DNA of 64,000 nucleotides from CAIWHR01 sp963741355 (lineage in GTDB: Bacteria; Pseudomonadota; Gammaproteobacteria; Burkholderiales; Casimicrobiaceae): positions 5,345-69,344 of the forward strand of contig CAVUIG010000031.1 in assembly GCA_963741355.1 (NCBI GenBank). The letters run 5' to 3'. The notes beneath the pieces were generated by a model. It was not told where the DNA came from. It did no database searches and worked only from the letters and a program-made list of their open reading frames with translations. Every line of letters begins with the position of its first letter. Within the stretch, counting starts at the first letter, position 1. Position numbers and translations under genes: made by a program. This document shows positions 8,824-24,945 of this stretch, piece after piece.

Positions 8824-9799
8824 CGCGGGAGGTGTCGGCCAAGCGCATTCGACCCGGCCACGGCAGCCGGTTCGTGAATGCGGACAGCAGTCCTTCGGGG
8901 GCGAACAGGATCATCGCGGCGAGAAGCGCGCCGAGGACGATCTGGTGGCCGATCGGCATGAATTCCTTGAACACGAGCTGGTCGGCAAGATAGATCACCA
9001 CGGCGCCGATCACGGGTCCCGGGATCGTCCGGTAGCCGCCGAAGATCGCGGCGACGATCGGCAACATTGTCCAGAGTCCCGAAAATGCATAGTCCGGGTC
9101 GAGAAAGTTGATGTAATGCGCATTGAACGCTCCCATCACGCCGGTCATGAACGCGGACAGGAAGAGCATCAGCGCTTTGAGCAGCGTGCTGTTGACGCCA
9201 ACGGCGCGGGTGGCGTCTTCGCTGCCGTGCATCGCGCGCAACGCGAGGCCCGGGTGGCTGTCGCGAATCCGCCGGTAGATTACGGCGAAGGCGAGCACCA
9301 GCGAGAGGATGATCCAGTAGGCGCCGGTCTTGCTCGAGAAATCGTAGCCGAACACGACCGGAAAGCGCGGAATGTTGCCGATGCCGCCGGCGCCGTTGGT
9401 GAGGCCCTTCCATTCGGTGGCGACGATGCGGAAGATATGCGCGTAGGCAAGCACGGCAAGGGCGAAGTACGGTCCGCGCAAGCGCAGCGCGGGGAGGACC
9501 AGCACCGCGGCGAGTGCCGCGCAGGCGCCGCCGGCAAGCAACGAAATACCGATCGGCCATCCTGTCTTCATGACCAGCAGCGCGGACGCATACGCCCCCA
9601 CGCCGAAGAACGCAGCGTGGCCGAAGCTGACGAGTCCGCCCAGGTTTCCGAGCAGCGCCCAGGCGAGCGCGATGCCGCCGATGGTCAGGGCAGCGACGAT
9701 CATGCTCATCAAATAGAGGTTGCCGGCAAACAGCAGCGGAACCAGCACATAGGACGCGATTGCCAGCACCGCCCAGACGCCGATGCGCCGATTGGCCAT
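8816..9799 (-). CDS. livM: Liv-type ABC transporter permease LivM
   Basis: This is an inner-membrane permease of 327 residues with multiple hydrophobic segments. It carries the family block LGNLGGLVSFGHAAFFGVGAYASALL near residue 50 and a GLWTMLPIVAAIFGGYRTIPGPVIGA-type region in the C-terminal half. It is the partner of the permease encoded immediately upstream, with no intergenic bases between them, and of the two ATPases downstream. The final residues extend past the last helix into a short cytoplasmic tail that overlaps livG. The frame is intact throughout. Confidence 0.92.
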   Translation of the reverse strand: MANRRIGVWAVLAIASYVLVPLLFAGNLYLMSMIVAALTIGGIALAWALLGNLGGLVSFGHAAFFGVGAYASALLVMKTGWPIGISLLAGGACAALAAVLVLPALRLRGPYFALAVLAYAHIFRIVATEWKGLTNGAGGIGNIPRFPVVFGYDFSSKTGAYWIILSLVLAFAVIYRRIRDSHPGLALRAMHGSEDATRAVGVNSTLLKALMLFLSAFMTGVMGAFNAHYINFLDPDYAFSGLWTMLPIVAAIFGGYRTIPGPVIGAVVIYLADQLVFKEFMPIGHQIVLGALLAAMILFAPEGLLSAFTNRLPWPGRMRLADTSRDA

Positions 9800-10675
9800 T
9801 CAGTGGGCGCGTCGCCAGCGTGAGCCGAACAGGCCGTTCGGCAGCACGAACAGCACGAACAGGAACAGCACCATGCCGGCCAATTCCTGCAGCGCGGAAC
9901 TGAAGAACGTCGTCGTGAGCGATTCGGTCAGCCCGAGCAGCAACGCCCCGACCAGCACGCCGGGAATGGAGCCCATGCCGGCCAGCACCGTGATGATGAA
10001 TGCCTTGATCGTGAGGCTGATGCCCAGCGCCGGCTGGATCACGCCGACGCTGAATATCGCGGCACCGGCGAAGGCGGCGAGCAATCCCGCGACCAGGAAT
10101 GATGCGAGTTCGACGCGGTGCGGGTCGATGCCCATCAGCTTGGCGGCGTCGCGGTTCGATGCGACGGCGCGCACCGCCCGCCCGGCCCAGGTCCGCGTGA
10201 GCCACCACCACAGCGCCGCGATCAGCGCGAGACTGATGAAGAAGAAGAGGAGTTCGCTGCGCATGCTGTAGAACGGCCCCAGCGTAATGGCGTCCTGCAG
10301 CCACGCGGATTTGGTGGAACGGATGTCGGCCTTCCACAAGAGCAGCATGCCGTTGGTCAGCATGACGCCGACGCCGTAGGTGAGCAGCAGCGAATTCAAT
10401 TCGCGGTCCCTGCGGATCCGGCTCACCAGCCAATAGGTGAGCGCCGTTGCGGCGCCCACGATGACGATCGCGACGGGTATCGCGAGCAAGGGACTCGCGC
10501 CGAACGCGGATTCGCAGGTATAGGCCACGTAGGCCGCCAAGAGGACGAGCTCGCCGTGCGCCAGATTGATGACGTTCATCGTCCCGAAAATCAGCGCCAG
10601 CCCCAGCGCGATGAGCGCGTAGGAACTGCCGGTCAGGACGCCCGACCAGAGCGCCTGCAGGACAAGTTCGGTCAT
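9800..10675 (-). CDS. livH: Liv-type ABC transporter permease LivH
   Basis: This is an inner-membrane permease of 291 residues. The N-terminus LSGVLTGSSYALIALGLALIFG-like block and the NVINLAHGELVLLAAYVAY segment are diagnostic of LivH. Helices alternate with the conserved GMGSIPGVLVGALLLGLTE motif near the C-terminus. Its stop abuts the livM start exactly. It follows the binding-protein gene after a 34-bp gap. Frame and length are normal. Confidence 0.92.
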   Translation of the reverse strand: MTELVLQALWSGVLTGSSYALIALGLALIFGTMNVINLAHGELVLLAAYVAYTCESAFGASPLLAIPVAIVIVGAATALTYWLVSRIRRDRELNSLLLTYGVGVMLTNGMLLLWKADIRSTKSAWLQDAITLGPFYSMRSELLFFFISLALIAALWWWLTRTWAGRAVRAVASNRDAAKLMGIDPHRVELASFLVAGLLAAFAGAAIFSVGVIQPALGISLTIKAFIITVLAGMGSIPGVLVGALLLGLTESLTTTFFSSALQELAGMVLFLFVLFVLPNGLFGSRWRRAH

Positions 10676-10709
10676 GACGCGCGAAGCCGGGAGTGTCGGC
10701 CCGTTCAGC

Positions 10710-11885
10710 TCACCACGGCACGCCGGGGAAGATCATCTTGCCGTTGGCGTAGTCCTTCGGCCACACGACCGCGATCTGCTTGCCCTGATGCTGGCCCATC
10801 CGGTGCGAGAAGTTGGGGTTGTCGCCCTTGTCGTCGAACTGCACGCGGCCGATCAGCGTGTCCTTGTTCGACTTGCGCAGCTCCGCGGCGATCCCTCCCG
10901 ACTTGAGCGTGCCGGCGTCGTAGGCGCGAACGATGGCGTCGAACAGAAGCTGCGACTGGACGTAACCGAATTGGCCGAGATAGTCGGGCTCCTTGCCGTA
11001 GAGCTTCTTGTAGGTTTCGGCAAAATCCTTGCCGTCCGACGTGGTGAACTCGGCAGGGAAGGGGAGCAGCGCCGTGCCGTAAACGTCGGACATCAGATCG
11101 GGAAAATCATCCTGCATCTTGGAGGTCGCGAGCGACCATGCGCCCACCACGGCCTTGACGTCGGGCTTGAGCACCTTCGCCGCGCGCAGGATGCCGACAT
11201 AGTCGTTCTCGTAGCCCGACATCACGATCACGTCCGGCTTGTCCTGCAGCTTGATCTTGTTGATGATCGGCTTGAAATCGGTGATCGCCGGATCGAACGC
11301 ATGCATCGTCACCTTCACGCCCTTGGCGGTGAGCGCCTTCTCGATGTCGCGGGCGAGGTCCGATGTTGCCTCCTTGGTGAGGTAGACGATCGAGACGCTC
11401 TTCGCGCCCATGTCGGCCAGAAGACCCAACATCGCCTTCGAGTAGCCCGCGGTGTTGTTGATCCGGAAGAACGTCTTCAGGCCGCGTTGCGTCAGCGCCT
11501 CGTCGACGCCGCCCGACGTGATGTAGACCAGCCCGGCCTTGTTCGCCGCATCCGATGCCGGGCCGATGTTGCTGGAGCCGTAGCCGCCGTCGATCGCGAC
11601 TACGCCTTGTGACGCCAGTTTTTCGACGGCAGCCACCGCTTTGGCGGGAGAGGACTCGTCGTCGACCGTGATGAGCTTGATTTTGTGCTTGCCATTCTTG
11701 CGATTGAACACATCTGCCGCGACGTTGATGCCTTCGCTCATGCCCGTGCCGACGCGGGCAAGCGAGCCGGAAAGGGGCACCTCCACGCCCACGATGAATT
11801 CCTCGGCCAACGCCCCGCTCATGGCGGGCAGCATGCATCCGACCCCTGCGAGCAGCCACATCGTAAGCACCTTGCGCATGCTCAT
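10710..11885 (-). CDS. livK: Periplasmic substrate-binding protein, LivK type
   Basis: This is a periplasmic ligand-binding protein (type I fold, Leu/Ile/Val-binding family) of 391 residues. The signal peptide MSMRKVLTMWLLAG... is cleaved near GALAEEF. The mature start GVEVPLSGSLARVGTGMSEG is the family N-terminal lobe. The ATG at 11885 is chosen because a very strong ribosome binding site (AAGGAGGAGGAG) lies 3-14 bases before it. An in-frame ATG further upstream would translate that site. It is the first gene of the operon and so sets substrate specificity, which cannot be read from sequence. The electron-transfer neighbours may be coincidental. Confidence 0.93.
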   Translation of the reverse strand: MSMRKVLTMWLLAGVGCMLPAMSGALAEEFIVGVEVPLSGSLARVGTGMSEGINVAADVFNRKNGKHKIKLITVDDESSPAKAVAAVEKLASQGVVAIDGGYGSSNIGPASDAANKAGLVYITSGGVDEALTQRGLKTFFRINNTAGYSKAMLGLLADMGAKSVSIVYLTKEATSDLARDIEKALTAKGVKVTMHAFDPAITDFKPIINKIKLQDKPDVIVMSGYENDYVGILRAAKVLKPDVKAVVGAWSLATSKMQDDFPDLMSDVYGTALLPFPAEFTTSDGKDFAETYKKLYGKEPDYLGQFGYVQSQLLFDAIVRAYDAGTLKSGGIAAELRKSNKDTLIGRVQFDDKGDNPNFSHRMGQHQGKQIAVVWPKDYANGKMIFPGVPW

Positions 11886-11888
11886 GAT

Positions 11889-11900
11889 CTCCTCCTCCTT
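11889..11900 (-). promoter_or_regulatory. livK: Strong ribosome binding site deciding the livK start
   Basis: AAGGAGGAGGAG read on the minus strand ends 3 nt before the ATG at 11885. It is the longest anti-SD match I noticed in the window, suiting a highly translated binding protein. Confidence 0.85.
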
Positions 11901-11946
11901 CGATCTTTTCATCGCGCGCGCCCGACCGGCACGCGCGCTTGCGCCG

Positions 11947-11966
11947 GATGACTCCTACCGGTCATC
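11947..11966. promoter_or_regulatory. Inverted repeat upstream of livK
   Basis: GATGAC and GTCATC are perfect 6-bp arms separated by 8 bases, 62-81 bp upstream of the livK start. This is a candidate operator. No regulator gene is adjacent. Confidence 0.35.
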
Positions 11967-11998
11967 GAATCGCGACATGATAGCTCCCCGCAGCCACG

Positions 11999-12043
11999 GG
12001 CAAGCAAGGCACGACCAAGGTCACGATCGGCCAGTGCACGAAG
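11999..12043 (+). repeat. 45-bp perfect direct repeat, copy 2 (intergenic)
   Basis: Identical to 6689-6733. In this copy the sequence runs on as AAGGGCAGC rather than into a heme motif, so it is a detached fragment of the tetraheme cytochrome gene lying outside any gene. Confidence 0.97.
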
Positions 12044-12276
12044 GGCAGCGCGAGCGTGGCGAGATGCGATGCCGTGCCCCGCCCGAGGGCTGCGCCGCGG
12101 CGCCAATTGACCCCCCCGGCAGAGCAGCCTAGAGTTGCGCCGTGCCGGTTGGGCATCCGTCTCGGGGAAGTGCGGTGCGAATGCGATGGACGTGCCCGGC
12201 TGGCGTGCGACCAACCGCATCCGGCCAGCCACGTCCGCCTGCGGTACCCTGACATCTCGAATCTCGACGCCCTCCC

Positions 12277-20358
<8,082 letters not shown>

Positions 20359-20377
20359 ACGGCGCGAAGGAGCATCC

Positions 20378-20752
20378 ATGAGCCTGATCCTCATCGTCGA
20401 GGACAACGACAAGAACATGAAGCTCGTCCGCGACGTGCTCCAGGTGAAGGGATACGCGACGCTCGAAGCCGGCACGGCGGAGGACGGCCTCGTCCTCGCC
20501 CGCGAGCGCTCGCCCGACCTGATCCTGATGGATATCCAGCTTCCCGGGATGAGCGGCATCGACGCGCTCAAGTTGCTCCGCGCCGATCCGGCGACCAAGT
20601 CGATCCCGGTGATCGCCGTTACGGCATCGGTAATGCAGAACGACCGCAAGCACATCACCGAGGCCGGCTTCGACGCCTACCTCGCGAAGCCCCTGGACCT
20701 CCGCGAGTTCCTCGCGACCGTCAAGCGCGTGCTGGAGGCGCGGCGCGCATGA
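20378..20752 (+). CDS. Single-domain response regulator, DivK/CheY-like
   Basis: This is a 124-residue receiver with no output domain. The acidic pocket is VEDND at residues 7-11. The phospho-acceptor Asp is in LILMDIQLPGM, Thr/Ser in VTAS and Lys in AKPLD. The start follows a good AAGGAG site 19 nt after the giant kinase stop, and the gene overlaps the next one (ATGA). Together these indicate it takes phosphate from the GAF kinase. How it is read out is not visible; in such sets it usually acts as a phosphorelay shuttle. Confidence 0.9.
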   Translation: MSLILIVEDNDKNMKLVRDVLQVKGYATLEAGTAEDGLVLARERSPDLILMDIQLPGMSGIDALKLLRADPATKSIPVIAVTASVMQNDRKHITEAGFDAYLAKPLDLREFLATVKRVLEARRA

Positions 20753-21894
20753 GCGAATCCGCGAAGGTGATGGTCGTCGACGACACGCCGGCGAACGTCA
20801 AGCTGCTGGCCGACCTGCTCGTGGTGAAAGGATACGGTGTCGCGACGGCCTCGACCGGCGAAGCCGCGCTCGCGATGATGGCGGCCGAGAAGCCCGACCT
20901 CCTGCTGCTCGACGTGATGATGCCGGGACTCTCGGGCTACGACGTCTGCCGCCAGATCCGCGCGGATCCGGCGACGGCGCTGCTGCCCGTCGTGCTCGTC
21001 ACGTCGCTCGATCCGCAAGGCGAGCGTCTGAAAGGGATCGAGGCCGGCGCCGACGACTTCGTGTCGAAGCCGATCAACCAGGCCGAGCTCTTTGCGCGCG
21101 TGCGCTCGCTGCTGCGGATCAAGGCGCTGCAGGATGAAGTGCAGCGGCAGGCGGGCGCTCTCAAGGAATGGAACGCCAAGCTCGAGGAACGCGTCGCCGA
21201 AGGGGTCGCGCAGGTGCAGCGGCTCGGCCAGCTCAAGCGATTCTTCTCGCCGAAGGTCGCCGACGCCATCATTTCGGCCGGCGAGCGCTCGATCCTCGCG
21301 CCGCACCGGCGCGAGATCTGCTACGTGTTCACCGACCTGCGCGGATTCACCGCGTTCACCGACCACGCCGAACCGGAGGAGGTGCAGGCCGTGCTGCGCG
21401 ACTATCACGCGACGATGGGCGCCCTCGTCACCGAATACGACGGCACGCTCGATCGCTTCGCCGGCGACGGCATCCTGATCTTCTTCAACGATCCGATTCC
21501 CGTCGCCGATCCCGGCGGGCACGCCGCGGCGATGGCGCTCGCCATGCAGGCTCGCTTCGCGCCGCTGCGCGCGCAGTGGCAGAAGCTCGGCCACGACCTC
21601 GATCTCGGAATCGGCATCGCGCAGGGCTATGCGACGCTCGGCGCATTCGGCTTCGAGGGCCGGAGCGATTACTCGGCGATCGGTGGCGTGGTGAACCTCG
21701 CGGACCGGCTGTGCGGCGAGGCGCACGGCGGGCAAGTCCTGATCGACCGGCGCCTGCGGGCGGCGCTTGGCGAGCGCGCCGACGTCGACGAAGTGGGGCC
21801 ACTCAATCTCAAGGGCCTCGCGCAGCCCGTGACCGCCTATGTGTTGAAGGCGATGCGCAACGACGGCGGGCCCGCGGGGATGCCGTCCACCTGA
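20749..21894 (+). CDS. Receiver - class III nucleotidyl cyclase response regulator
   Basis: This is a 381-residue protein with an N-terminal receiver (VVDDTPANVKLL, acceptor Asp in LLLLDVMMPGL, Lys in VSKPI). A charged coiled linker follows at about residues 125-165, then a class III adenylate/guanylate cyclase domain. The cyclase keeps both metal aspartates (FTDLRGFTAFTD and RFAGDGILIFF) and the Asn...Arg transition-state pair (VNLADRL). It therefore looks catalytically complete; cAMP versus cGMP is not decided here. It is coupled to the preceding receiver gene, making kinase, receiver and cyclase one signalling unit that would turn GAF-sensed cues into a cyclic nucleotide. Confidence 0.9.
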   Translation: MSESAKVMVVDDTPANVKLLADLLVVKGYGVATASTGEAALAMMAAEKPDLLLLDVMMPGLSGYDVCRQIRADPATALLPVVLVTSLDPQGERLKGIEAGADDFVSKPINQAELFARVRSLLRIKALQDEVQRQAGALKEWNAKLEERVAEGVAQVQRLGQLKRFFSPKVADAIISAGERSILAPHRREICYVFTDLRGFTAFTDHAEPEEVQAVLRDYHATMGALVTEYDGTLDRFAGDGILIFFNDPIPVADPGGHAAAMALAMQARFAPLRAQWQKLGHDLDLGIGIAQGYATLGAFGFEGRSDYSAIGGVVNLADRLCGEAHGGQVLIDRRLRAALGERADVDEVGPLNLKGLAQPVTAYVLKAMRNDGGPAGMPST

Positions 21895-22039
21895 TGGATG
21901 GGCAGGCTGAACTCGCGGCGCGCCTGTCGACGTCGCCGCCGTGCATCGCGGTTCTCCGAAGCCTGCGACATGCCCGGATCGACCCGGCAGCGGGTAAAAT
22001 TGCGCGTCCAATTCAGACTCCGCGCAGGATGACCGCCCG

Positions 22040-23461
22040 ATGAATCCCAGCACGCTCGCCAATGCCGTCGCCCGCCACTGGGACGACGAAATCGTTCCCG
22101 AACTCGTCGAATACATCCGCATTCCCGCCAAATCGCCGCACTTCGATCCCGACTGGAAGGCGCACGGGCACATCGAAAAGGTGATCAAGCAGGCCGAGGC
22201 ATGGGTGCGGCGCCAGCCCGTGCGAGGTCTCGCCGTCGAGATCATTCGCCTTCCGAATCGGACGCCACTCCTCTTCTTCGAGGTGCCGGCATCGGGCAAG
22301 AACGCGGGTCCGCACACGATCGTGCTCTACGGCCATCTCGACAAGCAGCCGGAAATGGTCGGATGGCGCAAGGACGGCGGCCCCTGGGTTCCGCTGCTCG
22401 ACGATGGCAAGCTCTATGGCCGCGGCGGTGCCGACGACGGCTACGCGGTGTTCGCCGCGCTGGCCGCGATCGCCGCGCTGCAGGCGCAGGGCGTGCCGCA
22501 TGCGCGCTGCATCGGTCTCATCGAGACCTGCGAGGAGTCGGGCAGCTACGATCTGCCCGCGTACCTCAAGCATCTCGCGCCGCGCCTCGGCAAGGTCGAT
22601 TTCGTGATCGGACTCGATTCCGGCTGCGGCGACTACGAGCGGCTCTGGGTGACGACGTCGCTGCGCGGACTCGCCGGCGGCACGCTGTCGGTCGACGTGC
22701 TCACCGAAGGCGTGCATTCGGGCGACGCGAGCGGCGTCGTGCCCTCGTCGTTCCGGATCGCCCGCAGCCTGCTCGACCGGATCGAGGACAGCGCGACGGG
22801 CCGCATTCTTCCGCCGGATTTCCACGCGGTCATCCCCGAGGAGCGCGCGGTGCAGGCGCGCGCCGCCGCGGACGTGCTGGGTGAGATGGTGACCACGCGC
22901 TTCCCGTTTGCCGGCGGCACCAAGCCGATGGTCGGCGGCCGCGCGGAGGCGCTGCTCAATCGCACGTGGCGACCGGCGCTGTCGGTGATCGGCGCCGACG
23001 GCCTTCCGCCGGTTGCCGATGCCGGCAACGTGCTGCGTCCGCGCACGGTGCTCCAGCTGTCGATGCGCCTGCCGCCAACCGTTGACGGTGAGCAGGCGGT
23101 CAAGGCCTTGAAGCGGATCCTGGAAGCCGATCCGCCGCACGGGGCGAGCGTGCGGTTCGAGCCCGAACAAGGTGCGACCGGCTGGAACGCTTTGCCGACC
23201 GTGCCGTGGCTCGCCGCGGCGGTCGACGACGCGTCGCGCCACTACTACGACAAGCCGGCCGCGGCGATGGGCGAGGGCGGCACGATCCCGTTCATGGCGA
23301 TGCTCGGAGAATATTTTCCGGATGCGCAGTTCCTCATCACCGGAGTGCTGGGTCCGCATTCGAATGCGCACGGCCCCAACGAATTCATCCACATTCCGTA
23401 CGCGAAGAAACTTACCGCCTGCGTTGCCGGCGTCATCGCCGCGCATGCAGGCAAGCACTGA
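22040..23461 (+). CDS. M20 family metallopeptidase (dipeptidase-like)
   Basis: This is a cytoplasmic zinc peptidase of 473 residues without a signal peptide. Metal and catalytic residues are visible: LYGHLDKQ (His and catalytic Asp), GRGGADDGYA (bridging Asp), CEESGSYD (Glu base and Glu ligand), a DSG block near residue 194 and the C-terminal GPHSNAHGPNE (His ligand). The insertion between residues about 210 and 330 is the dimerisation lid. The family includes carnosinase-like dipeptidases and M20 hydrolases; the substrate is unknown. A TAAAAT hexamer at 21995-22000 is a plausible -10. The gene stands alone. Confidence 0.88.
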   Translation: MNPSTLANAVARHWDDEIVPELVEYIRIPAKSPHFDPDWKAHGHIEKVIKQAEAWVRRQPVRGLAVEIIRLPNRTPLLFFEVPASGKNAGPHTIVLYGHLDKQPEMVGWRKDGGPWVPLLDDGKLYGRGGADDGYAVFAALAAIAALQAQGVPHARCIGLIETCEESGSYDLPAYLKHLAPRLGKVDFVIGLDSGCGDYERLWVTTSLRGLAGGTLSVDVLTEGVHSGDASGVVPSSFRIARSLLDRIEDSATGRILPPDFHAVIPEERAVQARAAADVLGEMVTTRFPFAGGTKPMVGGRAEALLNRTWRPALSVIGADGLPPVADAGNVLRPRTVLQLSMRLPPTVDGEQAVKALKRILEADPPHGASVRFEPEQGATGWNALPTVPWLAAAVDDASRHYYDKPAAAMGEGGTIPFMAMLGEYFPDAQFLITGVLGPHSNAHGPNEFIHIPYAKKLTACVAGVIAAHAGKH

Positions 23462-23574
23462 AGATTCGGTTGAAGCCGGCGCGATCGGTGGAGTGACGGT
23501 TCTGCCGAAGGCGCGTCGCATCGCGGAGGTACGGACATCGCCGCGCGCCGATCCGCGACGTTGCGCAATCTTCG

Positions 23575-24942
23575 CTACTGGGCGTGCTCGCCGAGCTTGC
23601 GATACAGGCTCGACAGGCTGATCCCGAGTCGCTGCGAGGCCAATCTGCGGTCACCCTGCGCGTTGGTGATCGCGCGCATGATGATCTCGATCTCGAGCTC
23701 TTGCAGCTGCTCGCGCAGGCTTCCTTCCTTGGCGACTTCCGGGAGCTTCGCGGCCTTTGGATCCACCGATCGCACGAGGCCATGCGGCAGGTCGCCGACC
23801 GAGATGCAGTTGTTCTCGGCGAGGATTCGCGCCCGGTTGATCACGTTGTCGAGCTCGCGCACGTTGCCGGGCCACGCATAGGCGAGCAAGTATGCCTCTG
23901 CTTCGGGATCGAGCTCCATGTCCCGGTCGTCCGATCCACCGTGATCTTTCTTCATCAGGTACCGCACCAGGGCGGTGATATCCGCCTTGTTCTCGCGCAG
24001 TGGAGGAATCGCGATCTGGAACATGCTGAGGCGGAAGTAGAGGTCGCCCCGGAACGTGCCTGCCGCGACCATGTCGGCCAGATCCCGGTTGGTGGCGGCG
24101 ACGATGCGGACGTCGACGTGCCGTCCAAGCTCGCTGCCCACCGCCCGCACCAGTTTGTCCTCGATCGCGTGCAGCAGCTTGGTCTGCATCGGCATCGGCA
24201 GCTCGCCGACCTCGTCGAGGAACAGCGTGCCGCCGTCGGCGGCGAGGAACAGTCCCTTGCGCGCCTTGTCGGCGCCCGTGAAGGCGCCCTTCGTGTGGCC
24301 GAAGAATTCGCTCTCGATGAGATGCTCGGGGATGGCGCTGCAATTCACGGAAACGAATGAGCGCTCGCTGCGTGAGCTCTTCTGGTGGATCGATTGCGCC
24401 AGCACGCCTTTTCCCGTCCCGCTCTCGCCCAGGACCAGCACTGTGCTGTCGGTCGGCGCAACCTTGTCGACGAGGCGCCCCACGTCCTGCATCGCCGGCG
24501 ACTGGAAGCGGAACAGGGGAATGCCCTTGTCGCCCACCGCTTTGCGCAGGACCTGGTTCTCCTCGCGCAGTCCGCGCAAGGTCTCGATACGCGCGAGGCG
24601 CTGCAAGAGCTCCTCGTTGCGCACCGGCTTGACCATGTAGTCGAAGGCGCCAGCGCGCAGCGCCTCGACGGCCGTTTCCACGGCGGCAATCGCCGTCACC
24701 ATGACGAAGACGGTGTCGAGCCCTGCGGCGCGCGCGCGGCGCAGCAAGTCGATTCCGTTGCCGTCGGGCATCTTGATATCGCACAGCGCCACGTCGATGT
24801 CGCCGCGCGAAAGGATCGCGAACCCCTCCTCCGCACTCGACGCCAGCTCGACGAAATATCCCGCGTCGTCCAGCACGCGACCGAAGATCTGCCGCAGCGC
24901 GGGCTCGTCGTCGATCACAAGGATGTGCGAATTACCGGGCAT
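23575..24942 (-). CDS. NtrC-family sigma-54-dependent response regulator
   Basis: This is a 455-residue transcription activator. Its receiver has acceptor Asp in VALCDIKMPDG. Its AAA+ domain has Walker A GESGTGKG, the sigma-54 contact loop GAFTGA (in FFGHTKGAFTGADKA), Walker B GGTLFLDEVGE and an arginine-rich sensor region RLSMFQI. A C-terminal Fis-type helix-turn-helix follows (DRRLASQRLGISLSSLYRKL). It starts 3 bp after the stop of its kinase gene. Such proteins activate only sigma-54 promoters, and a promoter of that type lies in front of the tetraheme cytochrome at 6373. That connection is inference from co-occurrence. Confidence 0.93.
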   Translation of the reverse strand: MPGNSHILVIDDEPALRQIFGRVLDDAGYFVELASSAEEGFAILSRGDIDVALCDIKMPDGNGIDLLRRARAAGLDTVFVMVTAIAAVETAVEALRAGAFDYMVKPVRNEELLQRLARIETLRGLREENQVLRKAVGDKGIPLFRFQSPAMQDVGRLVDKVAPTDSTVLVLGESGTGKGVLAQSIHQKSSRSERSFVSVNCSAIPEHLIESEFFGHTKGAFTGADKARKGLFLAADGGTLFLDEVGELPMPMQTKLLHAIEDKLVRAVGSELGRHVDVRIVAATNRDLADMVAAGTFRGDLYFRLSMFQIAIPPLRENKADITALVRYLMKKDHGGSDDRDMELDPEAEAYLLAYAWPGNVRELDNVINRARILAENNCISVGDLPHGLVRSVDPKAAKLPEVAKEGSLREQLQELEIEIIMRAITNAQGDRRLASQRLGISLSSLYRKLGEHAQ

Positions 24943-24945
24943 GGC

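Larger units (their letters stand above)
11886..12276. other. Divergent intergenic region livK / GAF kinase
   Basis: No gene is supported here. It holds the livK ribosome binding site, an inverted repeat GATGAC-N8-GTCATC at 11947-11966 that could be an operator for the liv operon, and a TATCAT hexamer on the minus strand near 11980. It also contains the second copy of the 45-bp cytochrome-derived repeat. The final 230 bp before the kinase ATG show no obvious promoter or ribosome binding site. Confidence 0.6.
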
